This document shows, piece by piece, positions 8,536-16,602 of a DNA stretch of 64,000 nucleotides (positions within the stretch are counted from its first letter, which is position 1; every line of letters begins with the position of its first letter). A program made the position numbers and the translations under genes. This DNA comes from Rhizobium viscosum (GTDB lineage Bacteria > Pseudomonadota > Alphaproteobacteria > Rhizobiales > Rhizobiaceae): NCBI RefSeq assembly GCF_014873945.1, contig NZ_JADBEC010000001.1:3365001-3429000 (forward strand). The letters run 5' to 3'. The notes below the pieces were generated by a model. The model ran no database searches, was not told the origin of the DNA, and saw only the letters and a list, made by a program, of their open reading frames with translations.

Positions 8536-10185
8536 ATGGCACGCCAGTTCATCTATCATATGTCCGGCCTCAACAAGGCCTACGGCAATAAGAAGATCCT
8601 CGAGAATATCCATCTTTCCTTCTATCCCGATGCCAAGATTGGTATCCTCGGTCCGAACGGCGCCGGTAAGTCCACCGTGCTGCGCATCATCGCCGGCCAG
8701 GACAAGGAATATACCGGCGAAGCCTGGCTCGCCGAGGGCGCGACGGTCGGCTACTTGGAACAGGAACCGAAACTCGATCCCAACAAGACAGTGTTCGAGA
8801 ACGTCATGGAAGGTGTTGCCTCCAAGACGGCAATCGTCGATCGCTACAACGAACTGATGATGAACTATTCCGACGAGACGGCGGAAGAGGGCGCGAAACT
8901 TCAGGATATCATCGACAGCCAGAACCTCTGGGATCTGGAAAGCCAGGTCGAGATGGCGATGGAAGCTTTGCGCTGCCCGCCGCGCGACGCCGAAGTCACC
9001 AGCCTTTCTGGTGGTGAACGTCGCCGTATTGCACTCTGCCGCCTGTTGCTCTCGCAGCCGGATCTGCTGCTGCTCGACGAACCGACCAACCATCTGGACG
9101 CCGAGACCATCGCCTGGCTCGAAAAGCATCTGCGCGACTATCCGGGCGCCGTGATGATGATCACCCACGACCGCTACTTCCTGGACAACGTCACCGGCTG
9201 GATCCTCGAACTCGACCGCGGTCGCGGCATTCCTTACGAAGGCAACTACTCGGCTTACCTTCAGGCGAAAGCCAAGCGCATGCTGCAGGAAAACCGCGAA
9301 GAGGCAGGCCGCCAGAAGGCGATCAGCCGCGAACAGGAATGGATTGCTTCCAGCCCGAAGGCTCGTCAGGCCAAGTCCAAGGCGCGTATCAAGTCCTACG
9401 AGCAGCTGGTGGAAGCCGCCGAGAAGCAGCGTCCCGGCGACGCGCAGATCATCATTCCGGTCAGCGAGCGTCTCGGCCAGGTGGTCATCGAGATGGAGGG
9501 CATCACCAAGGGCTTCGAGGGCCGCACGCTGATCAACGACCTGTCGATCAAGCTGCCGCCGGGTGGTATCGTTGGCATCATCGGCCCGAACGGCGCCGGC
9601 AAGACGACGCTGTTCAAGATGATCACCGGCCAGGAAAAGCCCGACAACGGTTCGATCCGCATCGGCGAGACCGTGCATCTCGGTTATGTCGATCAGAGCC
9701 GTGATGCTCTCGACGGCAACAAGACCGTCTGGGAGGAAATTTCCGGCGGTGCGGAAGTCATCAAGCTCGGCAAGTTCGACATGAACTCCCGCGCCTATTG
9801 CGGCGCCTTCAACTTCAAGGGCGGCGATCAGCAGCAGAAGGTCGGCAATCTCTCCGGTGGTCAGCGCAACCGCGTTCACCTAGCCAAGATGCTGAAGGCC
9901 GGTGGCAACGTTCTGCTGCTCGACGAACCGACCAACGACCTCGATACGGAAACGCTCGGCGCTCTGGAAAGCGCGCTGGAAGCATTTGCCGGCTGCGCCA
10001 TCATCATCAGCCACGATCGCATGTTCCTCGACCGTCTGGCCACGCATATCCTCGCTTTCGAAGGCGAGGGTCATGTCGAATGGTTCGAAGGCAACTTCGA
10101 GGATTATGAGCAGGACAAAGTCCGCCGTCTCGGCCCAGACGCCCTCAACCCCGGCAGCCAGGCTCACAAGCGCCTGACACGCTGA
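8536..10185 (+). CDS. ettA: Energy-dependent translational throttle protein EttA (ABC-F)
   Basis: This 549-residue protein has two ABC ATPase domains and no membrane segment. The Walker A motifs are both GPNGAGK(S/T)T (about residues 40 and 355). Signature motifs are LSGGERRR and LSGGQRNR, and both Walker B sites read LLLLDEPTN or VLLLDEPTN. The interdomain linker (about residues 240-320) is Lys/Arg-rich, as in the ribosome-contacting P-site tRNA interaction region. EttA binds the ribosomal E site and gates the first peptide bond according to ATP/ADP. Length and N-terminus (MARQFIYHMSGLNKAYG) fit the family closely. Confidence 0.95.
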   Translation: MARQFIYHMSGLNKAYGNKKILENIHLSFYPDAKIGILGPNGAGKSTVLRIIAGQDKEYTGEAWLAEGATVGYLEQEPKLDPNKTVFENVMEGVASKTAIVDRYNELMMNYSDETAEEGAKLQDIIDSQNLWDLESQVEMAMEALRCPPRDAEVTSLSGGERRRIALCRLLLSQPDLLLLDEPTNHLDAETIAWLEKHLRDYPGAVMMITHDRYFLDNVTGWILELDRGRGIPYEGNYSAYLQAKAKRMLQENREEAGRQKAISREQEWIASSPKARQAKSKARIKSYEQLVEAAEKQRPGDAQIIIPVSERLGQVVIEMEGITKGFEGRTLINDLSIKLPPGGIVGIIGPNGAGKTTLFKMITGQEKPDNGSIRIGETVHLGYVDQSRDALDGNKTVWEEISGGAEVIKLGKFDMNSRAYCGAFNFKGGDQQQKVGNLSGGQRNRVHLAKMLKAGGNVLLLDEPTNDLDTETLGALESALEAFAGCAIIISHDRMFLDRLATHILAFEGEGHVEWFEGNFEDYEQDKVRRLGPDALNPGSQAHKRLTR

Positions 10186-10209
10186 TTGATTTTTGACGCC
10201 TTTCGAAAG

Positions 10210-10234
10210 CCCCGGTGTCTGCCGGGGTTTTTTC
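10210..10234 (+). terminator. Rho-independent terminator after ettA
   Basis: CCCCGG and CCGGGG pair around a 6-base loop, followed directly by a T6 run. It lies 24 bases after the ettA stop. Confidence 0.85.
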
Positions 10235-10309
10235 ATTTCTGATGGCGCGATTACCACAGGCAAGTTCGCAAATCGGGAAAATGCCGCTTGCCTCAGCTAT
10301 CCAAATCAC

Positions 10310-10333
10310 ATAAAGATATCTTTATATCTTGAT
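10310..10333. promoter_or_regulatory. Palindromic operator candidate for the ArsR-type regulator
   Basis: A perfect 16-base palindrome, ATAAAGATATCTTTAT, occupies 10310-10325. A second copy of its right half (ATATCTTGAT, 10324-10333) follows with an 8-base offset. It ends 10 bases before the ATG of the ArsR-methyltransferase gene. An ArsR-family protein bound here would block its own promoter and that of metF. SahR-type regulators of the methionine cycle use AT-rich palindromes, so that is the favoured reading. Confidence 0.55.
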
Positions 10334-10343
10334 TGGGTAGGAT

Positions 10344-11369
10344 ATGAGCGAACCCCTAAGGCTTGGACTGGATGCGCTGGTGGACGTCTTGAAGGCGGCC
10401 GGCGAACCGACGCGCCTGCGGCTGCTGGCGCTGCTGGCGGCGGGCGATCTCACCGTAACAGATCTTACGGAAATTCTCGGCCAATCCCAGCCCCGTATCT
10501 CCCGGCATCTGAAGCTGCTTGGCGAGGCGGAATTGATAGATCGCTACCAGGAAGGCGCCTGGGCCTATTTCCGGCTGGCGCAGGAGGGCAAGGCCGCTGC
10601 ACTCGTACGAGCCTTGCTGAAGCATGTCTCCGAAAACGATCCTGTCGTCCAGCGTGACGGCGAGCGTCTGGCTTCCGTCAAGCGCCAGCGTGCCGAGCGG
10701 GCGCAGGCCTATTTCAGCCGCAACGCCGCCGAATGGGACGAGCTTCGCCGTCTGCACGCCGCTGACGAAGAGGTGGACGCAGCCGTCATCAAGCTGCTCG
10801 GGGCCAACCCGATCGATTCCCTGCTCGACCTCGGCACCGGCACCGGGCGCATGCTGGAGCTTCTCGCCGGCCGCTATCGCCGGGCGATCGGCGTCGATGC
10901 CAGCCGCGACATGCTGAGCGTGGCGCGCGCCAATCTCGACAAGTCCCGCATCACCACCGCCTCTGTGCGCCACGCCGATATCCTGAACCTGCCTTTCGAA
11001 GGGCAGGATTTCGATCTGGTGACGATCCATCAGGTGCTGCATTTCTTCGATCAGCCTGACATCGCGATCACAGAAGCCGCGCGCATGCTGCGACCGGGCG
11101 GGCGTCTTGTTATCATCGATCTGGCGCCACACAATCTCGAATATCTTCGCGACGAACATGCCCATGTGCGTCTCGGCTTTTCGCATCAGGCCATGTCGGA
11201 CTGGGTGCGCAAGGCTGGGCTCGATATAGAGCAGCTAGTCGACCTTCATCCGGGTCAGCAGGGCGAGAAGGGCCTCACGGTTACGGTCTGGCTCGCACGC
11301 GACCCGAGGCGCCTGATGGCTTCGCTGGAGAGCGAAGGCGCCGTACCTACATTTGCCGGGAGAGAATAA
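10344..11369 (+). CDS. ArsR-family regulator fused to a SAM methyltransferase domain (SahR-like)
   Basis: This 341-residue protein joins an N-terminal winged-helix ArsR domain (about residues 8-90; recognition region LGQSQPRISRHLKLLGEAELI) to a class I methyltransferase domain (about residues 140-300; SAM motif LLDLGTGTGRMLELL, then DLVTIHQVLHFF). There is no metal-binding CxC pair, so the ligand is probably a nucleoside such as SAM or S-adenosylhomocysteine. The stop codon directly abuts the metF ATG, so the pair is co-transcribed. This context supports control of methionine/one-carbon metabolism. Whether the methyltransferase domain is catalytic or only a sensor is open. Confidence 0.85.
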   Translation: MSEPLRLGLDALVDVLKAAGEPTRLRLLALLAAGDLTVTDLTEILGQSQPRISRHLKLLGEAELIDRYQEGAWAYFRLAQEGKAAALVRALLKHVSENDPVVQRDGERLASVKRQRAERAQAYFSRNAAEWDELRRLHAADEEVDAAVIKLLGANPIDSLLDLGTGTGRMLELLAGRYRRAIGVDASRDMLSVARANLDKSRITTASVRHADILNLPFEGQDFDLVTIHQVLHFFDQPDIAITEAARMLRPGGRLVIIDLAPHNLEYLRDEHAHVRLGFSHQAMSDWVRKAGLDIEQLVDLHPGQQGEKGLTVTVWLARDPRRLMASLESEGAVPTFAGRE

Positions 11370-12272
11370 ATGACCCAGAAAAACGACGCCCGCCGCCGCG
11401 ATATCGCGATCTCCTTCGAGTTCTTTCCGCCGAAGTCCGAGGAGATGGAGGGCCAGCTCTGGAACACCGTCCGCGACCTGCAGGATTGGAACCCGGAATT
11501 CGTCTCGGTGACCTATGGCGCCGGTGGCACTACCAAAGCGCCGACGCTCTCCACGGTCACGCGCTTCCTCACCGACACGCCGCTTGCGACGGCGTCACAC
11601 CTGACCTGCGTCAGCGCCACGAAGGAAGAGACGCATCAGGTGGTCGACAGCTTCCGCAAGGCCGGCATCACGCATTTCGTGGCGCTGCGCGGTGATGCGC
11701 CTGGCGGTGTCGGTGCGCCTTACCAGCCGCATCCGGGCGGGTATGCCAATGCAGCCGAACTCGTGGCCGGCCTCAAGCAGATCGGCGATTTCGAAATCTC
11801 CGTCTCGGCCTATCCGGAAAAGCACCCGGAAAGCCGCGACCAGGCGGCCGATATCGAGATGCTGAAGCGCAAGGCAGATAATGGCGCCGACCGCGCCCTG
11901 ACACAGTTCTTCTTCGATAATGACAATTTCGAGCGTTATCTCGAAAAGGTGCGCGCCGCCGGCGTCAAGATCCCTGTCGTACCGGGCATCATGCCGATCC
12001 AGAACCTGACGCAGCTGAAGCGTTTTGCCGGCGCCTGCGGCACGGTCATCCCGGCCTTTCTCGACGAGCGCTTTGCCGGATATGACGACAAGCCGGAGGA
12101 GCGAGCCAAGGTTGCTGCCGACGTCGCTGCCGAGCAGATCGAGGATCTCGTCCGCCGCGGTCTCAACGAGTTCCATCTCTATACGATGAACCGTGCGCCG
12201 CTGGTTTCTGCCGTTCTCGCCAACCTCGGCCTTTCGCGACAGACGGCGAGAAGCGCCGGCGCTGCCGCCTGA
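11370..12272 (+). CDS. metF: Methylenetetrahydrofolate reductase
   Basis: This 300-residue FAD enzyme reduces 5,10-methylene-THF to 5-methyl-THF, the methyl donor for methionine synthase. Recognisable segments are SFEFFPPKSEEME near residues 11-23 with the catalytic Glu, the VTYGAGG loop, the FVALRGDAPGG stretch, and ALTQFFFDND followed by PGIMPI. The length matches bacterial MetF. The ATG follows the upstream stop with no gap, so translation is probably coupled to the ArsR-methyltransferase gene. Confidence 0.95.
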   Translation: MTQKNDARRRDIAISFEFFPPKSEEMEGQLWNTVRDLQDWNPEFVSVTYGAGGTTKAPTLSTVTRFLTDTPLATASHLTCVSATKEETHQVVDSFRKAGITHFVALRGDAPGGVGAPYQPHPGGYANAAELVAGLKQIGDFEISVSAYPEKHPESRDQAADIEMLKRKADNGADRALTQFFFDNDNFERYLEKVRAAGVKIPVVPGIMPIQNLTQLKRFAGACGTVIPAFLDERFAGYDDKPEERAKVAADVAAEQIEDLVRRGLNEFHLYTMNRAPLVSAVLANLGLSRQTARSAGAAA

Positions 12273-12301
12273 TCAGACAGATACCGTTATCAGCATATAG
12301 G

Positions 12302-12336
12302 AAAAGCGCATGCCGGGCGGGGCATGCGCTTTTCAA
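12302..12336 (+). terminator. Rho-independent terminator after metF
   Basis: AAAAGCGCATGCC and GGCATGCGCTTTT form a strong stem with a loop of about 6 bases, ending in a T run. It lies 30 bases after the metF stop. Confidence 0.85.
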
Positions 12337-12394
12337 TAGCTGGGGCTGATTGTTTCAGGAGTTCGGTATTTCAGTCTTTACGCTTCGCATCTGC

Positions 12395-12472
12395 TCAAAT
12401 GAAGAGCATGGATACGACGAATGCGAACGCTGCACTGACCAACAGGACATTCAAGGATTGCGTAAGTCCCAT
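12395..12472 (-). CDS. Putative 25-residue single-pass membrane peptide
   Basis: The frame encodes MGLTQSLNVLLVSAAFAFVV followed by SMLFI. Almost all of residues 8-25 form one hydrophobic helix. A near-perfect Shine-Dalgarno (GAGGAGG) sits 5 bases before the ATG, the best evidence that this short frame is translated. Upstream, CCGAC and GTCGG form an inverted repeat (12492-12510) in the likely promoter. It lies alone between the convergent metF terminator and a DMT gene. Many small bacterial membrane peptides modulate larger complexes; nothing here names a partner. Expression is unproven. Confidence 0.6.
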   Translation of the reverse strand: MGLTQSLNVLLVSAAFAFVVSMLFI

Positions 12473-12701
12473 GTCTGCCTCCTCGCGTTAACCGACTAAT
12501 AATATGTCGGAAATGTGTTAGTTGGGAAGCGCTTCTTGTGCTGCACCGCCGAAGAGGGCAGTGGATAAGTCTGGGAACCATCCAGCAAGATACTGAAATA
12601 TAATCAGAAAATTCCGCTCTCAAAATTTAACGCTTCGTTACAAACCGATAGCGGCGATTCACACTTTTGGCGGAAGAATGGCGCACTGCAGCATAATCAT
12701 T

Positions 12702-13595
12702 TCAGGTTATCGCGCCAAAGCGGTGGTAGATACGGCCGTCCAGTATGACAAGTCCCGCGCCGATGAGCGCCATGCCGGCAATCTCGGTCACTTCCAGTCG
12801 CTCATCCAGGAATAGGAAGCCGAGCAGGATCGCGCTCGGCGGCACGAGCAGCGTCACCAGAGAGGCATTGGTCGCGCCCGCAGCGGCCAGGATGCGGAAG
12901 TAGAGAATATAACCGAAGGCGGTCGACAGCAGGGCGATCGCCAGAATGGCGGCGATGGTATTGGCCGAAGGGATGGCGAGTGCCCAGGGATGGTCCATGA
13001 CGAGCGACAGCGGCAGGGCAACGAGCGAGGATGCCGTCATCTGGCCGGCAGCGATGACGGGCGGCGCCACGCCCTTGAAGCGCTTGCTGTAAGTGGCGGC
13101 AAAGCCATAGGAGACCGCTGCGATCACCGGCAGGAGCAAAGCCCATAACGGAAGATCGCTGCGAGCCGTAACGCTGGGGCCGATCAGTACGACCGTGCCG
13201 AGAAGGCCGGTAAGGCAGCCGATGATCTTCGCCGAGGAGAGCTTCTCGTCCGACGTCAGGTAATTGGCGATCAGCACCGTCCAGATCGGCGTCGTGGCAT
13301 TGAGAATGGAGGCAAGGCCGGCGCCGATGCGCGTCTGGCCGAAGAAGATCAGCGCATGGGGCAGGGCGTTGTTGAGGATGCCGAGAATGAGGAATTCGCG
13401 CCACCCGCTCTTTAAGAGTGGGTAGATGCCGAAGCGTCCGCCGATGTAGATATGCAGCGCTATGGCTGCGATGGAGAGGCGTAGGAAGACGAGGGTGAGT
13501 GGCGGCACCTCCACAACAGCGATGCGTGCAAAGAAGAAGGAGCCGCCCCAGATCAGACCGAGCAGGGCAAGAAGCCCCCAGGTCAAAGCATTCAT
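12702..13595 (-). CDS. EamA/DMT family transporter
   Basis: This 297-residue inner-membrane protein has about ten transmembrane helices in two EamA repeats. It starts with NALTWGLLALLGLIWGGSFF, and the paired repeat ends with a GLVILDGR segment. It is a probable exporter of small metabolites; cargo is unknown. It is clearly divergent in sequence from the other DMT gene at 5617-6573. The ATG at 13595 follows GGAACAGAAA; a start 27 bases upstream is possible but adds a hydrophilic tail. It is transcribed alone, 107 bases downstream of the MltB-type gene. Confidence 0.85.
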   Translation of the reverse strand: MNALTWGLLALLGLIWGGSFFFARIAVVEVPPLTLVFLRLSIAAIALHIYIGGRFGIYPLLKSGWREFLILGILNNALPHALIFFGQTRIGAGLASILNATTPIWTVLIANYLTSDEKLSSAKIIGCLTGLLGTVVLIGPSVTARSDLPLWALLLPVIAAVSYGFAATYSKRFKGVAPPVIAAGQMTASSLVALPLSLVMDHPWALAIPSANTIAAILAIALLSTAFGYILYFRILAAAGATNASLVTLLVPPSAILLGFLFLDERLEVTEIAGMALIGAGLVILDGRIYHRFGAIT

Positions 13596-13702
13596 TTTCT
13601 GTTCCACGCCGATCCCTCCCATTTGCTGGCAGGTTTACCCGATCGGCGGGAAGCCGCCACCCGATTCAGGAAGCAGGGTGGCAAAAGGGCAAATGTGGCG
13701 TC

Positions 13703-14929
13703 TCAGAGCGCGTTGAGCAGGGCGGGAGTAGCCCAACCATCCGCCGGCATACCCAGGCGCTGCTGTTCCTTCTGGATCGCAACACGGGTGCCGGAGCCGA
13801 GGATGCCGTCGATCTCGCCGACGTCATGGCCGAGCGAATCGAGCTTCGTCTGCAACTGTTTCATCTCGTCGTTGGAGAGGCCCTGCTCAGGCGTGCCCTT
13901 CTGATAGGTCGGCGCACCGGAGAGACGGGTCGCGAAATAAGCGGCAGAGGTCGTGTAGATGAACGACTTGTTCCATTCCAGATAGATCTTGAAATTGGGA
14001 TAGGCGATGAAGGCCGGTCCAAGGCGGCCCTGCGGCAGCACGAGATCGCCTTCGAGATTGGCAAAGGCGGTGTTGCCGTCGCGCGGCTTGACGCCGAGGT
14101 TGAACCATTCGCCTGCCGTCATCGTGCCACCGAGGCCCGACTTTTCCCAAGGCAGGTTATCCGGCAGGGTGACTTCCTGCAGCCAGGGCTGGCCGCGCTC
14201 GAAGCCGAGATGCTGGATGAACTTGGCGGCCGTCAGGATCGCGTCTGGGCCGCTCTGCTTGAGGCGAACATGGCCGTCACCGTCGCCGTCCATGCCATAG
14301 GCGATGATATCGCGCGGCAGCATCTGCACCTGACCGATTTCGCCGGCCCAGGCGCCTGTATTGGTCTGCGGGTCGAGGTCACCGTGCTGCACCATTTCGA
14401 CGAGGGCGATCAGCTGTGGGCGGAAAAGCTCCGGGCGGCGGCAATCATGAGAGAGCGTCACCAGTGCGTTGCGCGTGTTGAAATCGCCCTGCACGGCGCC
14501 GAAATCCGTTTCCATCGCCCAGAAGGCGGTGATGATGCCAGCGGGAACACCGAATTCCTGCTCGGCGCGGGCAAAAACATCGGCATATTGCTTCATCTTC
14601 TGGCGGCCGATGTCGAGGCGGGCCTGGCTGACTGTGCGTTGCGAGAACTCGAGGAAGGTCTGGCGGAAGACACCCTGAGCGCGGTCGCGGCTCAGAACCT
14701 TGGGATCGATCTGAGCGCCGGCGAACGCCTCGTCTGCTGCTTCGGCGCTGGCGCCGGCTGCAATCGCGTCCTTCTTGACGCCTTCAAGGAAGGCGGAGAG
14801 ATCGCCGCCGCAGGGTGCTGCCGGGGCCGAAGCTGCCGCATCCGGAGCCTGTTGGGCGGCGGCGCCCGTTGCTAGGACGCAGGCAAACAGAAGGGCAAGT
14901 GCAGGGCGGCCTTTAAGCGAGCGGTGCAT
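13703..14929 (-). CDS. Lytic murein transglycosylase, MltB family with peptidoglycan-binding domain
   Basis: This 408-residue exported protein starts with a signal peptide (residues 1-25, ending GAAAQQ). The SLT/MltB catalytic domain spans about residues 45-335, with the catalytic Glu140 in AFWAMETDFGAVQG, followed by GAWAGEIGQVQMLP. A PG_binding_1 domain ends the protein (about residues 350-408). The enzyme cleaves the MurNAc-GlcNAc bond, leaving 1,6-anhydro-MurNAc in periplasmic murein. GAGGATCG precedes the ATG. It sits in a small group of envelope genes with the GH25 lipoprotein. Confidence 0.9.
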   Translation of the reverse strand: MHRSLKGRPALALLFACVLATGAAAQQAPDAAASAPAAPCGGDLSAFLEGVKKDAIAAGASAEAADEAFAGAQIDPKVLSRDRAQGVFRQTFLEFSQRTVSQARLDIGRQKMKQYADVFARAEQEFGVPAGIITAFWAMETDFGAVQGDFNTRNALVTLSHDCRRPELFRPQLIALVEMVQHGDLDPQTNTGAWAGEIGQVQMLPRDIIAYGMDGDGDGHVRLKQSGPDAILTAAKFIQHLGFERGQPWLQEVTLPDNLPWEKSGLGGTMTAGEWFNLGVKPRDGNTAFANLEGDLVLPQGRLGPAFIAYPNFKIYLEWNKSFIYTTSAAYFATRLSGAPTYQKGTPEQGLSNDEMKQLQTKLDSLGHDVGEIDGILGSGTRVAIQKEQQRLGMPADGWATPALLNAL

Positions 14930-15012
14930 GAAACGATCCTCGTAAAATCACATAGAATGCCGCCGATTTCACAGACGAATGTGACGGAAGCAAGAAAGAT
15001 TAGGGCACGTTA

Positions 15013-15810
15013 CTAAGAATTTCTATCCTTGGAAACGTCAGCCACCCAGTTGTTCCAGTTTTTCGCGGAGCCGGCGAAGACATTGATGTCGGTCGGCCCT
15101 TTGATGCCCGGAATGACGCCTGTCGACGTATATTGCCAGAAGGCCCAGCGACGGTCGGCATAGGTCACTTCGGGGTGTTTGGCGGTCGAGCGGACCCAGA
15201 AGTGATAATCCTGGAAATAGCCGTCGAGATTTTCGCGGTGGAAATCGACAGAGGTGTAGATGATCGGCCGCTTGCCGTAATAGGCCTCCAGGCGATCCAT
15301 GAAGCGCTGCATTTCAGAACGCACCGTGGCCGGGTCGGGGCGGAAGCGACAGGTCTTCGATTCTGCATTCCACTCGACATCCAGCACCGGCGGCAGACGC
15401 ATGGATTCCCTGGGAACGTTGCGGATGAACCAGTCGGCCTGGTCGTCGGCGGAGGAGCAGAAATAATAGAAGTGATAGGGCGCGTGCGGAATGCCTGACG
15501 CGGCTGCCTCGCGCCAGTATTCGTCAAAGCGCGGATCGATGCGGTCCTTGCCTTCCGTCGCCTTGATGAAGGCAAAGGCAACGCCGGATTTGCGTACCGT
15601 CTGCCAGTCGATATCACCCTGCCATTTGGAAATGTCGATGCCGTGGACCGCGTTTTGCTGTGGGCGCTTGGGCCCGAAATCCTGGGGATCGGTATCCTTG
15701 AAGCTGGTTTTCGGCTTTATGGAAGCAGTTTCGAGATAATCGTAACCCGTGGAGCTGCAACCGGCGAGCAGCAGGGCAAGCGGCAGGACGCAAAACAGAA
15801 GCCGACGCAT
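15013..15810 (-). CDS. Glycoside hydrolase family 25 lysozyme-like lipoprotein
   Basis: This 265-residue protein begins with a lipoprotein signal (LALLLAGC, lipidated Cys18). The GH25 domain covers about residues 60-255. It shows the first acidic motif HGIDISKWQGDIDW, the FAFIKATEG strand, and the catalytic acidic pair in PPVLDVEWN. GH25 enzymes hydrolyse the MurNAc-GlcNAc linkage. A lipid anchor places it on the periplasmic face, suggesting murein remodelling rather than attack on other cells, but that is inference. The ATG at 15810 was chosen because the signal peptide starts there and GGA lies nearby. Confidence 0.88.
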   Translation of the reverse strand: MRRLLFCVLPLALLLAGCSSTGYDYLETASIKPKTSFKDTDPQDFGPKRPQQNAVHGIDISKWQGDIDWQTVRKSGVAFAFIKATEGKDRIDPRFDEYWREAAASGIPHAPYHFYYFCSSADDQADWFIRNVPRESMRLPPVLDVEWNAESKTCRFRPDPATVRSEMQRFMDRLEAYYGKRPIIYTSVDFHRENLDGYFQDYHFWVRSTAKHPEVTYADRRWAFWQYTSTGVIPGIKGPTDINVFAGSAKNWNNWVADVSKDRNS

Positions 15811-15872
15811 GAATGTTCCGTCGTGATGATGGATCTGCCCCACAGCCTGACCTTTGAAAACACGCGCCCAGC

Positions 15873-15893
15873 AGAGGGTATAACCCTCTTTTC
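15873..15893. repeat. Short inverted repeat between btaB and the GH25 gene
   Basis: AGAGGGT and ACCCTCT arms are separated by three bases and followed by T4 on the plus strand. It may be a weak terminator or an operator before the GH25 gene. The T run is on the wrong strand for terminating btaB. Confidence 0.35.
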
Positions 15894-15930
15894 TAATATC
15901 AACGTAAAAAAATGGTTATTTACAAGCGAA

Positions 15931-16602
15931 TTATGAGCGCTTGCTGATAATCGCCGCCCGCCAGGCGTAGCCGCCGCCGATCGTCTCGAACGACAGTCGG
16001 GCGTTATTTTCAGCGGCTTGTGCCTCCAGAACCTCGCGCAGATTGGCGCGGGGCGTGACATGGAATTTGGCGAGCCAGGCCTGCAGCAGCCTGCGGAACC
16101 AGGCGGGCAGGCCTTCCTGCTGGCCGAAATCGACGATGTGGAGCTGGCCGCCGGGATTGAGTGCGGCAATTGACGCATCCACCGCGCGTTCCCAATCCGG
16201 GATCATCGACAGTGCGTAAGAAATCAGAATGCGGTCGAAACCGACGGCGCCGAATTCGCGTGGCGTATAGGCCGTGGCATCCGCCACCCGAAAATCCGGG
16301 ATCGTCGTCTTGGTGGCGAAGGTCTTGCGCGCGGAAATCAGCATTTCCTGGGAAATGTCGAGACCGTAGAGCTTGGCTGTCGGGAAATACTTGTGGGCAA
16401 GCGCCATGTTGCGGCCGGTGCCGCAGCCGACTTCGAGCAGCGTGCCGCCCTCGGGAACGTCGAGATTGCGGATCGTGCGGTCGCGGCCGAGAAGATAATA
16501 TTTGCGGGTGAGATCATAGAAATGGCGCTGGTAGCGGTACATGCCGTCCATAAGGTCAGCATGTTCCTCGCTCTTGACGGTCATCTCGTCGACTTTGCTC
16601 AC
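15931..16602 (-). CDS. btaB: Betaine-lipid methyltransferase BtaB
   Basis: This 223-residue class I methyltransferase has a SAM-binding motif (GGTLLEVGCGTGRNMALAHK, about residues 52-71) and YGLDISQEML. The ATG overlaps the btaA stop by 4 bases. In Sinorhizobium meliloti BtaB trimethylates diacylglyceryl-homoserine made by BtaA, giving DGTS, a phosphorus-free membrane lipid that replaces phospholipids when phosphate is scarce. Product size, SAM motif and btaA linkage support the name. Confidence 0.9.
   Translation of the reverse strand: MSKVDEMTVKSEEHADLMDGMYRYQRHFYDLTRKYYLLGRDRTIRNLDVPEGGTLLEVGCGTGRNMALAHKYFPTAKLYGLDISQEMLISARKTFATKTTIPDFRVADATAYTPREFGAVGFDRILISYALSMIPDWERAVDASIAALNPGGQLHIVDFGQQEGLPAWFRRLLQAWLAKFHVTPRANLREVLEAQAAENNARLSFETIGGGYAWRAAIISKRS

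Noticed and set aside
12378..12623. 81-codon minus-strand frame overlapping the 25-residue peptide
   Set aside because: It uses another frame, has no ribosome site and no coding character. The short peptide frame has a near-perfect Shine-Dalgarno.
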